NCBI GenBank assembly: GCA_964009845.1
Contig: CAXGIQ010000052.1
Span: forward strand, 1-9,367
DNA: 9,367 nucleotides
Source of the DNA: UBA7312 sp002715345
GTDB lineage: Bacteria > Bacteroidota > Bacteroidia > Flavobacteriales > UBA7312
Direction of reading: 5' to 3'
Program-made: the position numbers and the translations under genes
Shown: positions 1-5,403 of the stretch, one piece after another
How positions within the stretch are numbered: the first letter of the stretch is position 1
Layout of the letters: each line of letters starts with the position of its first letter
The notes under the pieces: generated by a model
Databases searched by the model: none
What the model was told of the DNA's origin: nothing
What the model saw: the letters and a program-made list of their open reading frames with translations, nothing else

Positions 1-35
1 AGTAAGTCTTGTATAGATGTTTCTTGAATAGTCAT
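1..35 (-). CDS. 5' fragment of a divergent gene, possibly dTDP-4-dehydrorhamnose 3,5-epimerase (RfbC-like)
   Basis: Reading leftwards from an ATG at 35-33, eleven full codons and two bases of a twelfth (CTN, Leu) stay open to the window edge and give MTIQETSIQDL-L. RfbC family proteins typically begin with a pattern like M-x-I-x-E-T-x-I-x-D/G-L-L followed by IEP, so the match is suggestive, but it rests on twelve residues. A candidate Bacteroidota -7 element on the minus strand (TATCTTCG, 61-54, one mismatch to TAnnTTTG) lies 18 bases upstream of this ATG, and the arrangement is divergent from the FKBP gene. RfbC would make dTDP-4-keto-L-rhamnose for surface polysaccharide. The family call is inference. 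An unrelated gene, or a chance open stretch, remains possible. Confidence 0.35.
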   Translation of the reverse strand, partial: MTIQETSIQDL

Positions 36-104
36 TGAAAAAAAGCAAAGAGGCGAAGATACAAAACACATATTATTTTCGTTACTCTTTGTGTATAATT
101 CGGT

Positions 105-112
105 TATATTTG
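105..112 (+). promoter_or_regulatory. Bacteroidota-type -7 element for the FKBP gene
   Basis: TATATTTG matches the Bacteroidota sigma-ABfr -7 consensus TAnnTTTG exactly. Transcription would start near 115, giving a leader of about 15 bases before the ATG at 130. No -33 TTTG lies at the ideal spacing; the nearest, at 88-91, is too close (13 bases). The position of this element argues against a translation start at 91, which would lie upstream of the promoter. Confidence 0.5.
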
Positions 113-129
113 CGGACTCAAATTATTTA

Positions 130-792
130 ATGATGAAAAAGATAATATTAAGCCTGTTTGTAATGACAGGTGTTTTAACATTAAGTGCACAAAATTTAAA
201 AACAGAAATGGAAAAAGTAAGTTACAGTTTAGGTGTTAGCGTTGCAAACAGCGTAAAAGCACAAGGATTGGAAAGTGTAGATGCTCAAGCTATTGGACAA
301 GCATTTACAGATGTATTTGAAGGTAAAGAGTTGGCTATCTCTGAAGATGAAGCTAATGTTATCTTGCAAGAGTATTTCCAAAAGTTAGCGAACAAGGCTT
401 TAGAGGCTAACTCTGAGGCAGGAAAGGTGTTTTTAGCAGAGAATGCAAAGCGTGAGGAAGTTACAACTACGGCTAGCGGATTACAGTACGAAGTATTGTT
501 AGAAGGAGAGGGAGAATCTCCAAAAGCAACAGATGAAGTAACAGTACATTATCACGGTACATTAATTGATGGTTCGGTGTTTGATAGCTCTGTAGAGCGT
601 GGTCAGCCAACTACCTTCCCTGTAAACGGAGTGATTCCAGGATGGGTAGAAGCTTTACAGTTGATGAAGCCAGGTGCTAAGTACAAATTATTTATCCCAT
701 CGGATCTTGCATATGGTGAGCGCGGTGCTGGACAAAAGATTGGACCAAATTCAACTCTTGTTTTTGAAGTTGAGTTAATTTCAATTAATTAA
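130..792 (+). CDS. exported FKBP-type peptidyl-prolyl cis-trans isomerase (Mip/FkpA-like)
   Basis: This is a 220-residue periplasmic or exported prolyl isomerase that would assist folding of envelope proteins. Residues 1-21 (KK, hydrophobic core, then LSAQ) form a signal peptide; no lipobox cysteine is present. Residues about 24-110 match the alpha-helical FKBP N-terminal dimerisation domain (YSLGVSVANSVK, then DVFEGKELAISEDEA). Residues about 115-218 are the FKBP catalytic fold, with the usual pocket residues visible: Y141, F151-D152, F163, V168-I169, W172, Y195 in AYGERG and F212. Length and layout fit the Mip/FkpA/FklB group. The frame is open from 91, but the TATATTTG promoter at 105-112 and the signal peptide favour ATG 130; the adjacent ATG 133 is equally possible. 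It is followed by a terminator, so it is probably monocistronic. The client proteins cannot be deduced. Confidence 0.93.
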   Translation: MMKKIILSLFVMTGVLTLSAQNLKTEMEKVSYSLGVSVANSVKAQGLESVDAQAIGQAFTDVFEGKELAISEDEANVILQEYFQKLANKALEANSEAGKVFLAENAKREEVTTTASGLQYEVLLEGEGESPKATDEVTVHYHGTLIDGSVFDSSVERGQPTTFPVNGVIPGWVEALQLMKPGAKYKLFIPSDLAYGERGAGQKIGPNSTLVFEVELISIN

Positions 793-814
793 ACTGAATT
801 AGATAGATATAGAT

Positions 815-841
815 AAGCTCTTCTGATAATCGGGGCTTTTT
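815..841 (+). terminator. weak rho-independent terminator after the FKBP gene
   Basis: AAGCTC (815-820) can pair with GGGCTT (833-838), with one G-U pair, around a 12-base loop, and a short T run extends to 841. It lies 22 bases past the stop codon. The stem is short, so it is a modest terminator at best. Confidence 0.5.
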
Positions 842-862
842 GTTTATTTGTAATTATAGTAA

Positions 863-1150
863 ACAAAAACTTTATTCGATTCAAACTGTTCTTTTTGCTG
901 TTTGTGTGTTCAATTTATTCAGCAAAAATCCTCTGTTTTTGAATTTCTGTTTTTGCCAAATAGCAGTGATAGTATTGAGGTTCATTTTACAAAAGGAGTA
1001 TTGTATTCCTCAGATGCAGTTTTATTCATTGTTAAAAGTTTACCTTATCCGTACAAATTTTTAACAGTGTTACGAATAATTTCAAAAAGAGCTAGAGATA
1101 TGCTTCACAGATGGATTGCTAAAAAAGATATTGTTTATACGAAAATATAG
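863..1150 (+). pseudogene. decayed DCC-family (DUF393) thiol-disulfide oxidoreductase gene
   Basis: Read in the frame of codon 875-877, this stretch gives LFDSNCSFC followed by CVQFIQQK, then SSDAVLFIVKSLPYPYKFL, RIISKRARD and WIAKKD, ending at TAG 1148-1150. This is the order of conserved blocks in DCC/DUF393 proteins: the D-x2-C-x2-C motif (Asp 878-880, Cys 887-889, Cys 896-898), the VQFI helix, the S-D/T-A helix, and the I-x-K-x2-R-D plus I/A-A-K blocks. What is missing shows decay. No ATG lies in frame before the motif, only TAA at 860-862. About a dozen or more residues are absent between the FLFLPNSS and DSIEV blocks. The usual C-terminal block (NRYxxFGK...C) is replaced by a stop. DCC proteins are small putative redox enzymes of unclear role. 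The family call rests on block order read by eye. Confidence 0.6.
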
Positions 1151-1156
1151 CTGTAA

Positions 1157-1481
1157 CTATGGGAGGTTACTTACTTGAGCTGCCATCCAAGGTTAAATTT
1201 CCTTTCGCAAGCGTACGGTTATAAAATAGAGTCTTATTTTTTATTAGGGTTCAGCTTTTTATTTACTTTCCGTATGAAAGACGATCATTCCTCTTAGGTC
1301 TTCATCCATACCCATAGGCCCAGCAATGGCTAGTTTCCCTTTTTCTATAAAGTGTTGATTTGTGTTAAATGTCCTATTTAAATTCTTCTAATTTTTCTTC
1401 TATTATACTTGATGTGCATCCCCCTTTTTTTAAAAAGCTTTTGATTTCTCGGTAACATACTAGCTTGGCAAAATTTTTCAT
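1157..1481 (-). pseudogene. decayed YciI-family (YCII-related domain) gene with two frameshifts and four internal stops
   Basis: On the minus strand, three frames join into one YciI-like protein. From ATG 1481 the first frame gives FLKKGG and then a helix ending EEKLEEFK at TAG 1376-1374. The second frame continues GHLTQINTL. The third gives IEKGKLAIAGPMGMDEDLRG, MIVFHTESK, then after stops KAEP, RLRKEI and finally PWMAA, ending at TAG 1159-1157. The usual YciI order is FLKKGP, GHL-x-NI-x-L, EGKL-x-AGPF, LRGIF-x-F, EEA and EIHPWMA. Each frame change equals one lost base; restoring both gives 109 codons with stop, a normal YciI length. In-frame stops lie at 1261-1259, 1246-1244, 1243-1241 and 1195-1193, the last where His of EIHPWMA would be expected. 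Original start and function are unknown. It lies tail to tail with the DCC remnant, 6 bases apart. Confidence 0.65.
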
Positions 1482-1499
1482 ACTCCATTGTATTAATGT

Positions 1500-1530
1500 T
1501 TTGCAGCAACTTAAAATAATTTTATCTTTA
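1500..1530 (+). promoter_or_regulatory. Bacteroidota-type promoter for the small LPP20-like lipoprotein
   Basis: TTTG (1500-1503), a 19-base spacer and TATCTTTA (1523-1530, one mismatch to TAnnTTTG) reproduce the known Bacteroidota -33/-7 arrangement and spacing. Transcription would begin near 1533, leaving a leader of about 22 bases of A+T-rich sequence with no Shine-Dalgarno. This excludes the open-frame start at 1465, which lies upstream of the promoter. Confidence 0.55.
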
Positions 1531-1554
1531 GAGCATATTTTAAAAATAAATATT

Positions 1555-2130
1555 ATGATGAAAGTATTAAGGCAAGTTGGTTTATTTTCTTTATCGGCAC
1601 TGCTAATAGTAGGATGTAAAAGCAAAGAGGAAGTAGGTGTTACGCCTAAAGAACAAGGAGAAGTTTTGTTAGAGCAATATTGTTCTGGAGAAGATTATTT
1701 TTCTGATAAAAAAACTTTTAGAGCTAGCGCTATCGGTGAAAGCTTAGATCAAATGACTTCAAAGAAAAAAGCTCGTTCTAATGCACAGTCTGAATTAGCT
1801 AAAACAATAAACTCAACTATGCAAGTTGTGGGTGATAATTATGTGAGTTCAACAGAGTTTAATAATAAAGAAGAGGTTACTGAAACCTTTAATGAAATGG
1901 CTAGAACAATTGTGAACGAACAATTGAGAGGAGCTGTCAAAATTTGTGAAAAATTCACAAAAACTTCTGAAGGAAAGTTTAAGTGTTACATGGCTATTGA
2001 GCTTTCTGCTGATAAATTAGTTGCAAAATATCATGAGCGTTTATCAAAAGATGAAAAGATAAAGGCAGAATATAACTACGAACGATTTAAAGAAACTTTC
2101 GAAGAAGCTATGGAGCAGATGTCAAACTAA
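1555..2130 (+). CDS. small LPP20/FlgP-like lipoprotein
   Basis: This is a 191-residue predicted lipoprotein. ATG 1555 (or 1558) is chosen because a signal peptide follows at once: charged N-terminus, hydrophobic stretch, and lipobox LIVG-C with Cys21. Upstream in-frame residues from 1465 would bury it, and they precede the promoter. The mature part resembles the LPP20 fold (Helicobacter LPP20, Vibrio FlgP): a strand with FRASAIGES, a helix AR-x-NAQSELAKTI, a variable segment around 90-120, then LRGAVKICEK and a YMAIELSADK strand-helix with a charged C-terminal helix. Cys43, Cys131 and Cys144 are extra cysteines in the exported part. The gene faces a larger LPP20-like lipoprotein across a 19-base gap, so the two may be paralogues of one envelope system. 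Function is not established, and the LPP20 assignment is by pattern only. Confidence 0.8.
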   Translation: MMKVLRQVGLFSLSALLIVGCKSKEEVGVTPKEQGEVLLEQYCSGEDYFSDKKTFRASAIGESLDQMTSKKKARSNAQSELAKTINSTMQVVGDNYVSSTEFNNKEEVTETFNEMARTIVNEQLRGAVKICEKFTKTSEGKFKCYMAIELSADKLVAKYHERLSKDEKIKAEYNYERFKETFEEAMEQMSN

Positions 2131-2149
2131 TTAGATTCACTTTTTATAA

Positions 2150-3505
2150 TTATTTGGTGAAGGAGTTAACAAATTCAGGAATAATGTTACTGTTAAGTTC
2201 CTCTTGAGCATTTTCATAAGCCTTAATATTGGCTTGTTCAAAACTTAATTGTATTCCTTTTAATTTATTTAATTGTTCGCTATAAATAATCATGTTGTTT
2301 CTGTCTTTCACCTGTACACTCATGTTTAAAAAAGCGGTAAACATTTTTTGATTAGATTGAGCTTTTCCCTTATTTGTATTGGATGCTATACTCATAATTA
2401 ACTCTGCTTCATTTTTTTTAGAAGTAGGTTTGAATCCCAATTTATTCAAAGTAGTTTCTGCTGCTATTTTTAGCTTTTGTTGACTGCTTACTAGATTAAA
2501 TATTTTCTCTTCCGTTTGTACAAAGACAGAAGGTTTATAAACGTAAATAGGCATCGTGATTTGATGTGATTTAACACCCCTCGCTAATTTTTTAATAAAC
2601 TTATCTTGAGTAGCTTCATCCAACCATAATTCGGTATCTATACCAACTTGCATTTTTTGGATTGCTTCAGTGTTTGTAATCTTTGGAATGATAGCCGTAA
2701 TTATTCCTTTTTCATTTGTCAAATTACTAAATGCTTTTACATCAAGAATTTCAGAAGCAAAAACAAGCGGAATATTTTCAATTCTTTCTTTATTAAATTC
2801 TACAGAAAATTTTAGTTCTCCAACTTTGTTTCCAATCATGACTTTCACTTTTTTATTAAGTGAATGTATCCTAAAATCAGCCATAAAATTTCGGAATTGA
2901 GCAATAATCTCACTTCCTAAAAAAACATTTCTCCCATCTATTTTACAGCTTAAAGGTTCGCTGAGATAGGGTTTTAATACCTCTAATGATTTTACAAAAT
3001 GAATGTACCTTTCCTTTGGTGAATATCGACGAAAAGTATATTGTAACAATGATTTAGCTTGCTCCATTGCTTCTTCCATTCTTGCTTGTCTAATTTCCGC
3101 ATAAGTTTTTTTGTTTAAGCTGTAATACACCCAGTATTCATCTCCTTTCTGATGAGTTCCTTTAAGTTCATATTCCTCTAAGTGTTCTTCTGCTTTTATT
3201 CTGATGTCTGACTTAAATTCTTCTTCAAAAGAATATTCCCTTTCTAATTGTACAAAAACAGATTGTGTAGCAATATTTACTTTTATTTGTGAAGCAAGAT
3301 TTTGTAGTGCATTTTGTTGTGCTATTTGAATATAATCTAGTGGATTCTTAGCTTTATTAACAATTCCAATTCCTATATAATGGGTTTCAGAAACAGGGTG
3401 TTTTTTTACCCAATCTGGAGTGGCGTCTTCGAATTCTATTACTTCTTGAGAGCTACTACAGGCTATGCATAAAACTATAAAAAATAGGTAGTAAATCTTT
3501 TGCAT
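2150..3505 (-). CDS. large LPP20/FlgT-like lipoprotein, second gene of a lipoprotein operon
   Basis: This is a 451-residue predicted lipoprotein. The signal peptide ends in lipobox CIA-C with Cys16 followed by SSSQ. Residues about 28-140 look like an LPP20 domain: PDWVKKHP, YIGIGIVNKA, a helix AQQNALQNLASQIKVNI, an acidic middle, LKGTHQKGDEYWVYYSL, and a long charged helix QARMEEAMEQAK. The middle (about 190-330) is beta-rich without a recognised motif. The end (about 340-450) has the pattern seen in FlgT-like and CsgG-associated lipoproteins: a LNKLGFKP strand, AELIMSIAS, a beta pair with VKDRNNMIIYSEQL, KGIQLSFEQA and a terminal helix. Its ATG (3505-3503) overlaps the previous gene's TAA (3507-3505) by one base, so translation is probably coupled. 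In Vibrio, FlgT builds the outer-membrane H ring; no flagellar gene is seen here, so the partner structure is unknown. Confidence 0.85.
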   Translation of the reverse strand: MQKIYYLFFIVLCIACSSSQEVIEFEDATPDWVKKHPVSETHYIGIGIVNKAKNPLDYIQIAQQNALQNLASQIKVNIATQSVFVQLEREYSFEEEFKSDIRIKAEEHLEEYELKGTHQKGDEYWVYYSLNKKTYAEIRQARMEEAMEQAKSLLQYTFRRYSPKERYIHFVKSLEVLKPYLSEPLSCKIDGRNVFLGSEIIAQFRNFMADFRIHSLNKKVKVMIGNKVGELKFSVEFNKERIENIPLVFASEILDVKAFSNLTNEKGIITAIIPKITNTEAIQKMQVGIDTELWLDEATQDKFIKKLARGVKSHQITMPIYVYKPSVFVQTEEKIFNLVSSQQKLKIAAETTLNKLGFKPTSKKNEAELIMSIASNTNKGKAQSNQKMFTAFLNMSVQVKDRNNMIIYSEQLNKLKGIQLSFEQANIKAYENAQEELNSNIIPEFVNSFTK

Positions 3506-4881
3506 TAGTTTTCAGGATTATATGTGTGTATTTTTTGTGCAACTTGTTGTGCCGATTTTTGATAAAGTTCGTCAGCAAGTTGTTCAATGGATTTTAATTC
3601 TCTTTTATTTTTAAATAATTGTTTCAATGCGTTTTTCTTTAGAACAGACTTGTACACTTCATCTGACGGGTGAGATTTGTTTTTCCATTTCCAAGTACCA
3701 GGGGTAATGTTTCTGTAATTATAGTTTGCACTTGCATAATGAATTTCATCACTATTATCAAATCGAATGATATCACTAAGTAAAATCTCTCCACTTTCTG
3801 TGGATATGAGTTGGTATTGAAAAGCAATGCTAACATTATTACTAGCATAAAATTCTTGATAATTAATTTTATCATATTCTATTTCGTAATAATGTTTTTC
3901 TGTTTCTTTATTATATTTTTTAACTCTTCTTTCAAACCAAGCCTTTATTTCTTCTTTCCTTAGTGGTTTTTTTTCTTTTGTGTAACTGACAAGTTTTCCG
4001 GTAAGTATGGCTTTTACTCCTATTAATTCTCCTGCATTTGCAGCTGTGTTTTCTGTGGTTTGACCACTTAAACCCATAAGTTGTTCGTTAATAATAGTTT
4101 CTGTATGAGTTCGGTCAACTAATTTTAAGAATGGATTGTTTAACTTTATAATATTATCTGAAAAATACGCTGAAATACTAGCCTCACCACCTTTTTTATT
4201 TGTTGCATTTTCAAACTTTAATAATCCAACTGTAAACAATCCGGCTTCTAGGGCCATGGCTTGCAGTTCTTCCGTATCTTTGTATGATTTAGGGATTTTA
4301 TTAAATTGATAGTAAGACGCTCTAAATTTTTCATTTTCTAAGAAAAAAAGAGCTTGCCTATATTTTGGCTCATATGTTGCAACATCCTGTAAATCCTGAA
4401 CATCTTTATAATTAGGCAGTAATAAAGAAACTTCTTTAAAGAGTTGCTCAGCTTCATTGAAGCTTTCTTTTTCTAATATAGCTAATGCTTTGTTGTAGAT
4501 GGTTTCTACGTAATGATTTAGCAAAACCTCATAATCTTTTGTATAATGTTGAGGAATGTCAACTTTTACATTAAAACCGTTTACTTTTTCTTGATATATT
4601 TTTGCTGATCGGTAATGATAAACTGCGTCTTTTGTTTCTTGAAAGTTTTTAGATTTAAAAAAATCATCTAGATAATTATTCACCACTCTTTGAGCAGACG
4701 ATTTAAGAGCTATTTGAGCTTCAATGTATTCAGATTTTTTCTCTAATGACTGAAAAAAATATTCGCAAGCTTGTTCATGTAGATTAGCTTCTTGTAATTT
4801 CATTCCTTTTTTATACAATGACTTTGGAGTCTTGCATGAAAAAAGAAAAATAGCTAGTAGTAAAACATTAAACTTTTTCAT
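3505..4881 (-). CDS. TPR plus CsgG-like domain lipoprotein, first gene of the operon
   Basis: This is a 458-residue predicted lipoprotein with lipobox LFS-C (Cys16). Residues about 20-210 are helical and TPR-like (repeated A-L-x-hydrophobic with E-F-x-E-A at 136-145). Residues about 215-400 resemble the CsgG/FlgO/LpoB fold, which shares the TolB N-terminal topology: VGLLKFENATN, LVDRTHTETIINEQ (254-267), LSGQT, then AGELIGVKAILTGKLVSYT, and later FQYQLISTESGEILLSD. A charged, Tyr-rich insertion at about 300-345 sits between these blocks. CsgG relatives are outer-membrane assembly lipoproteins. TPRs fused to one suggest a scaffold for periplasmic partners, most simply the LPP20-like protein encoded next. 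CsgG itself forms a curli pore, but no curli gene is present, so secretion pore and assembly factor both remain possible. The domain call is by motif order. Confidence 0.85.
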   Translation of the reverse strand: MKKFNVLLLAIFLFSCKTPKSLYKKGMKLQEANLHEQACEYFFQSLEKKSEYIEAQIALKSSAQRVVNNYLDDFFKSKNFQETKDAVYHYRSAKIYQEKVNGFNVKVDIPQHYTKDYEVLLNHYVETIYNKALAILEKESFNEAEQLFKEVSLLLPNYKDVQDLQDVATYEPKYRQALFFLENEKFRASYYQFNKIPKSYKDTEELQAMALEAGLFTVGLLKFENATNKKGGEASISAYFSDNIIKLNNPFLKLVDRTHTETIINEQLMGLSGQTTENTAANAGELIGVKAILTGKLVSYTKEKKPLRKEEIKAWFERRVKKYNKETEKHYYEIEYDKINYQEFYASNNVSIAFQYQLISTESGEILLSDIIRFDNSDEIHYASANYNYRNITPGTWKWKNKSHPSDEVYKSVLKKNALKQLFKNKRELKSIEQLADELYQKSAQQVAQKIHTYNPEN

Positions 4882-4886
4882 AAAAA

Positions 4887-4894
4887 CAAATGTA
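4887..4894 (-). promoter_or_regulatory. Bacteroidota-type -7 element giving a near-leaderless transcript
   Basis: On the minus strand TACATTTG matches TAnnTTTG exactly and ends only 5 bases before the ATG at 4881-4879. If the start site lies at the usual distance, near 4884, the mRNA leader is about 2-3 bases, too short for a ribosome binding site. No good -33 TTTG was found. Confidence 0.5.
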
Positions 4895-5111
4895 CTGTTT
4901 TCTTATTATTTGTAATGAGAAGAATTATTGATAGCATGCAATGTGGCTATTTTTTTCGAGTATTTAATTTATCTTTACTTAAATTGGATTATAATGAAAA
5001 AGATAAGGGTATGGGTAAAAAATCTATAAATTTTGGAGACTACTCTTCTATTATATATTATTTTTATTTAACTGTAAAAACGCGTTCTCAAAAAAATAAA
5101 ATAGTTAAATA

Positions 5112-5322
5112 ATGACTGAAAAAGTAGAAAAAACAAAAAAGATTCAATTAAAAGCAGGTAAAAGCTATAGTATTTGCTCTTGTGGAAAAGTAAGATTATA
5201 CCTTATTGTGATGGAAGGTATAGAGATTGGAATGAGAAAATAATTGTGATTATAAATCCATCAAAATCATAGCTGATAAAGATGTCGAGTTATCTTTAAA
5301 TTCTGCTATGTGGATAGGTTGA
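5112..5322 (+). pseudogene. decayed CDGSH iron-sulfur domain gene with two single-base deletions
   Basis: From ATG 5112 the first frame gives IQLKAGKSYSICSCGK. The second frame, one base shorter, gives KIIPYCDG followed by RYRDWNE. The third, one more base shorter, gives NNCDYKSIKIIADKDVELS and ends at TGA 5320-5322. Adding one A to the A run at 5186-5189 restores Ser in C-x-C-x2-S-x3-P-x-C-D-G, exactly the CDGSH cluster motif (Cys at 5175-5177 and 5181-5183, Cys-Asp-Gly following PY). Adding one A to the run at 5237-5240 restores the third frame. The rebuilt protein has 70 residues, normal for small single-motif CDGSH proteins that carry 2Fe-2S clusters. The fourth ligand, His of the S/A-H pair, is Tyr here, so the frameshifts are not the only damage. 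ATG 5112 overlaps the TAA of a 65-codon reading frame that starts at 4915 and that I could not identify. Confidence 0.75.
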
Positions 5323-5340
5323 TAATTTGTTAAAAAATAA

Positions 5341-5367
5341 ACCTGAATTAATCTGATAAATTTAGGT
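5341..5367. promoter_or_regulatory. hairpin overlapping a possible promoter of the TPR gene
   Basis: ACCTGAATT (5341-5349) pairs with AATTTAGGT (5359-5367) through 8 Watson-Crick pairs and one G-U pair around a 9-base loop. On the plus strand no T run follows, and the right arm contains TAAATTTA (5357-5364), one mismatch from the TAnnTTTG -7 element. On the minus strand the stem is followed by a T-rich run (complement of 5331-5338), as in a terminator. It may be an operator, a leader hairpin or a minus-strand terminator; the sequence alone does not decide. Confidence 0.35.
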
Positions 5368-5403
5368 GTGTGAACTAATTTTATAGAAAATTCTAAGGAG
5401 CTT

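Noticed and set aside
91..129. N-terminal extension of the FKBP protein starting at GTG 91
   Set aside because: It lies across the TATATTTG promoter element and would place 13 residues before a normal signal peptide.
840..1064. 74-codon plus-strand reading frame
   Set aside because: A hydrophobic, low-complexity frame that overlaps the DCC remnant in another frame; no family pattern.
1465..1554. N-terminal extension of the small lipoprotein from 1465
   Set aside because: It overlaps the TTTG-N19-TATCTTTA promoter and would hide the lipoprotein signal peptide that begins at 1555.
2131..2149. Terminator between the two convergent lipoprotein genes
   Set aside because: The 19-base gap holds a T run but no stem of useful length.
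3505..4881. Curli secretion pore CsgG
   Set aside because: Only the fold pattern is CsgG-like; the protein has an added TPR region and no curli genes are nearby.
4915..5112. 65-codon plus-strand reading frame whose TAA overlaps the CDGSH start
   Set aside because: No recognisable domain, A+T-rich composition and no clear promoter. It could be another remnant or a leader peptide, but the sequence does not support a call.
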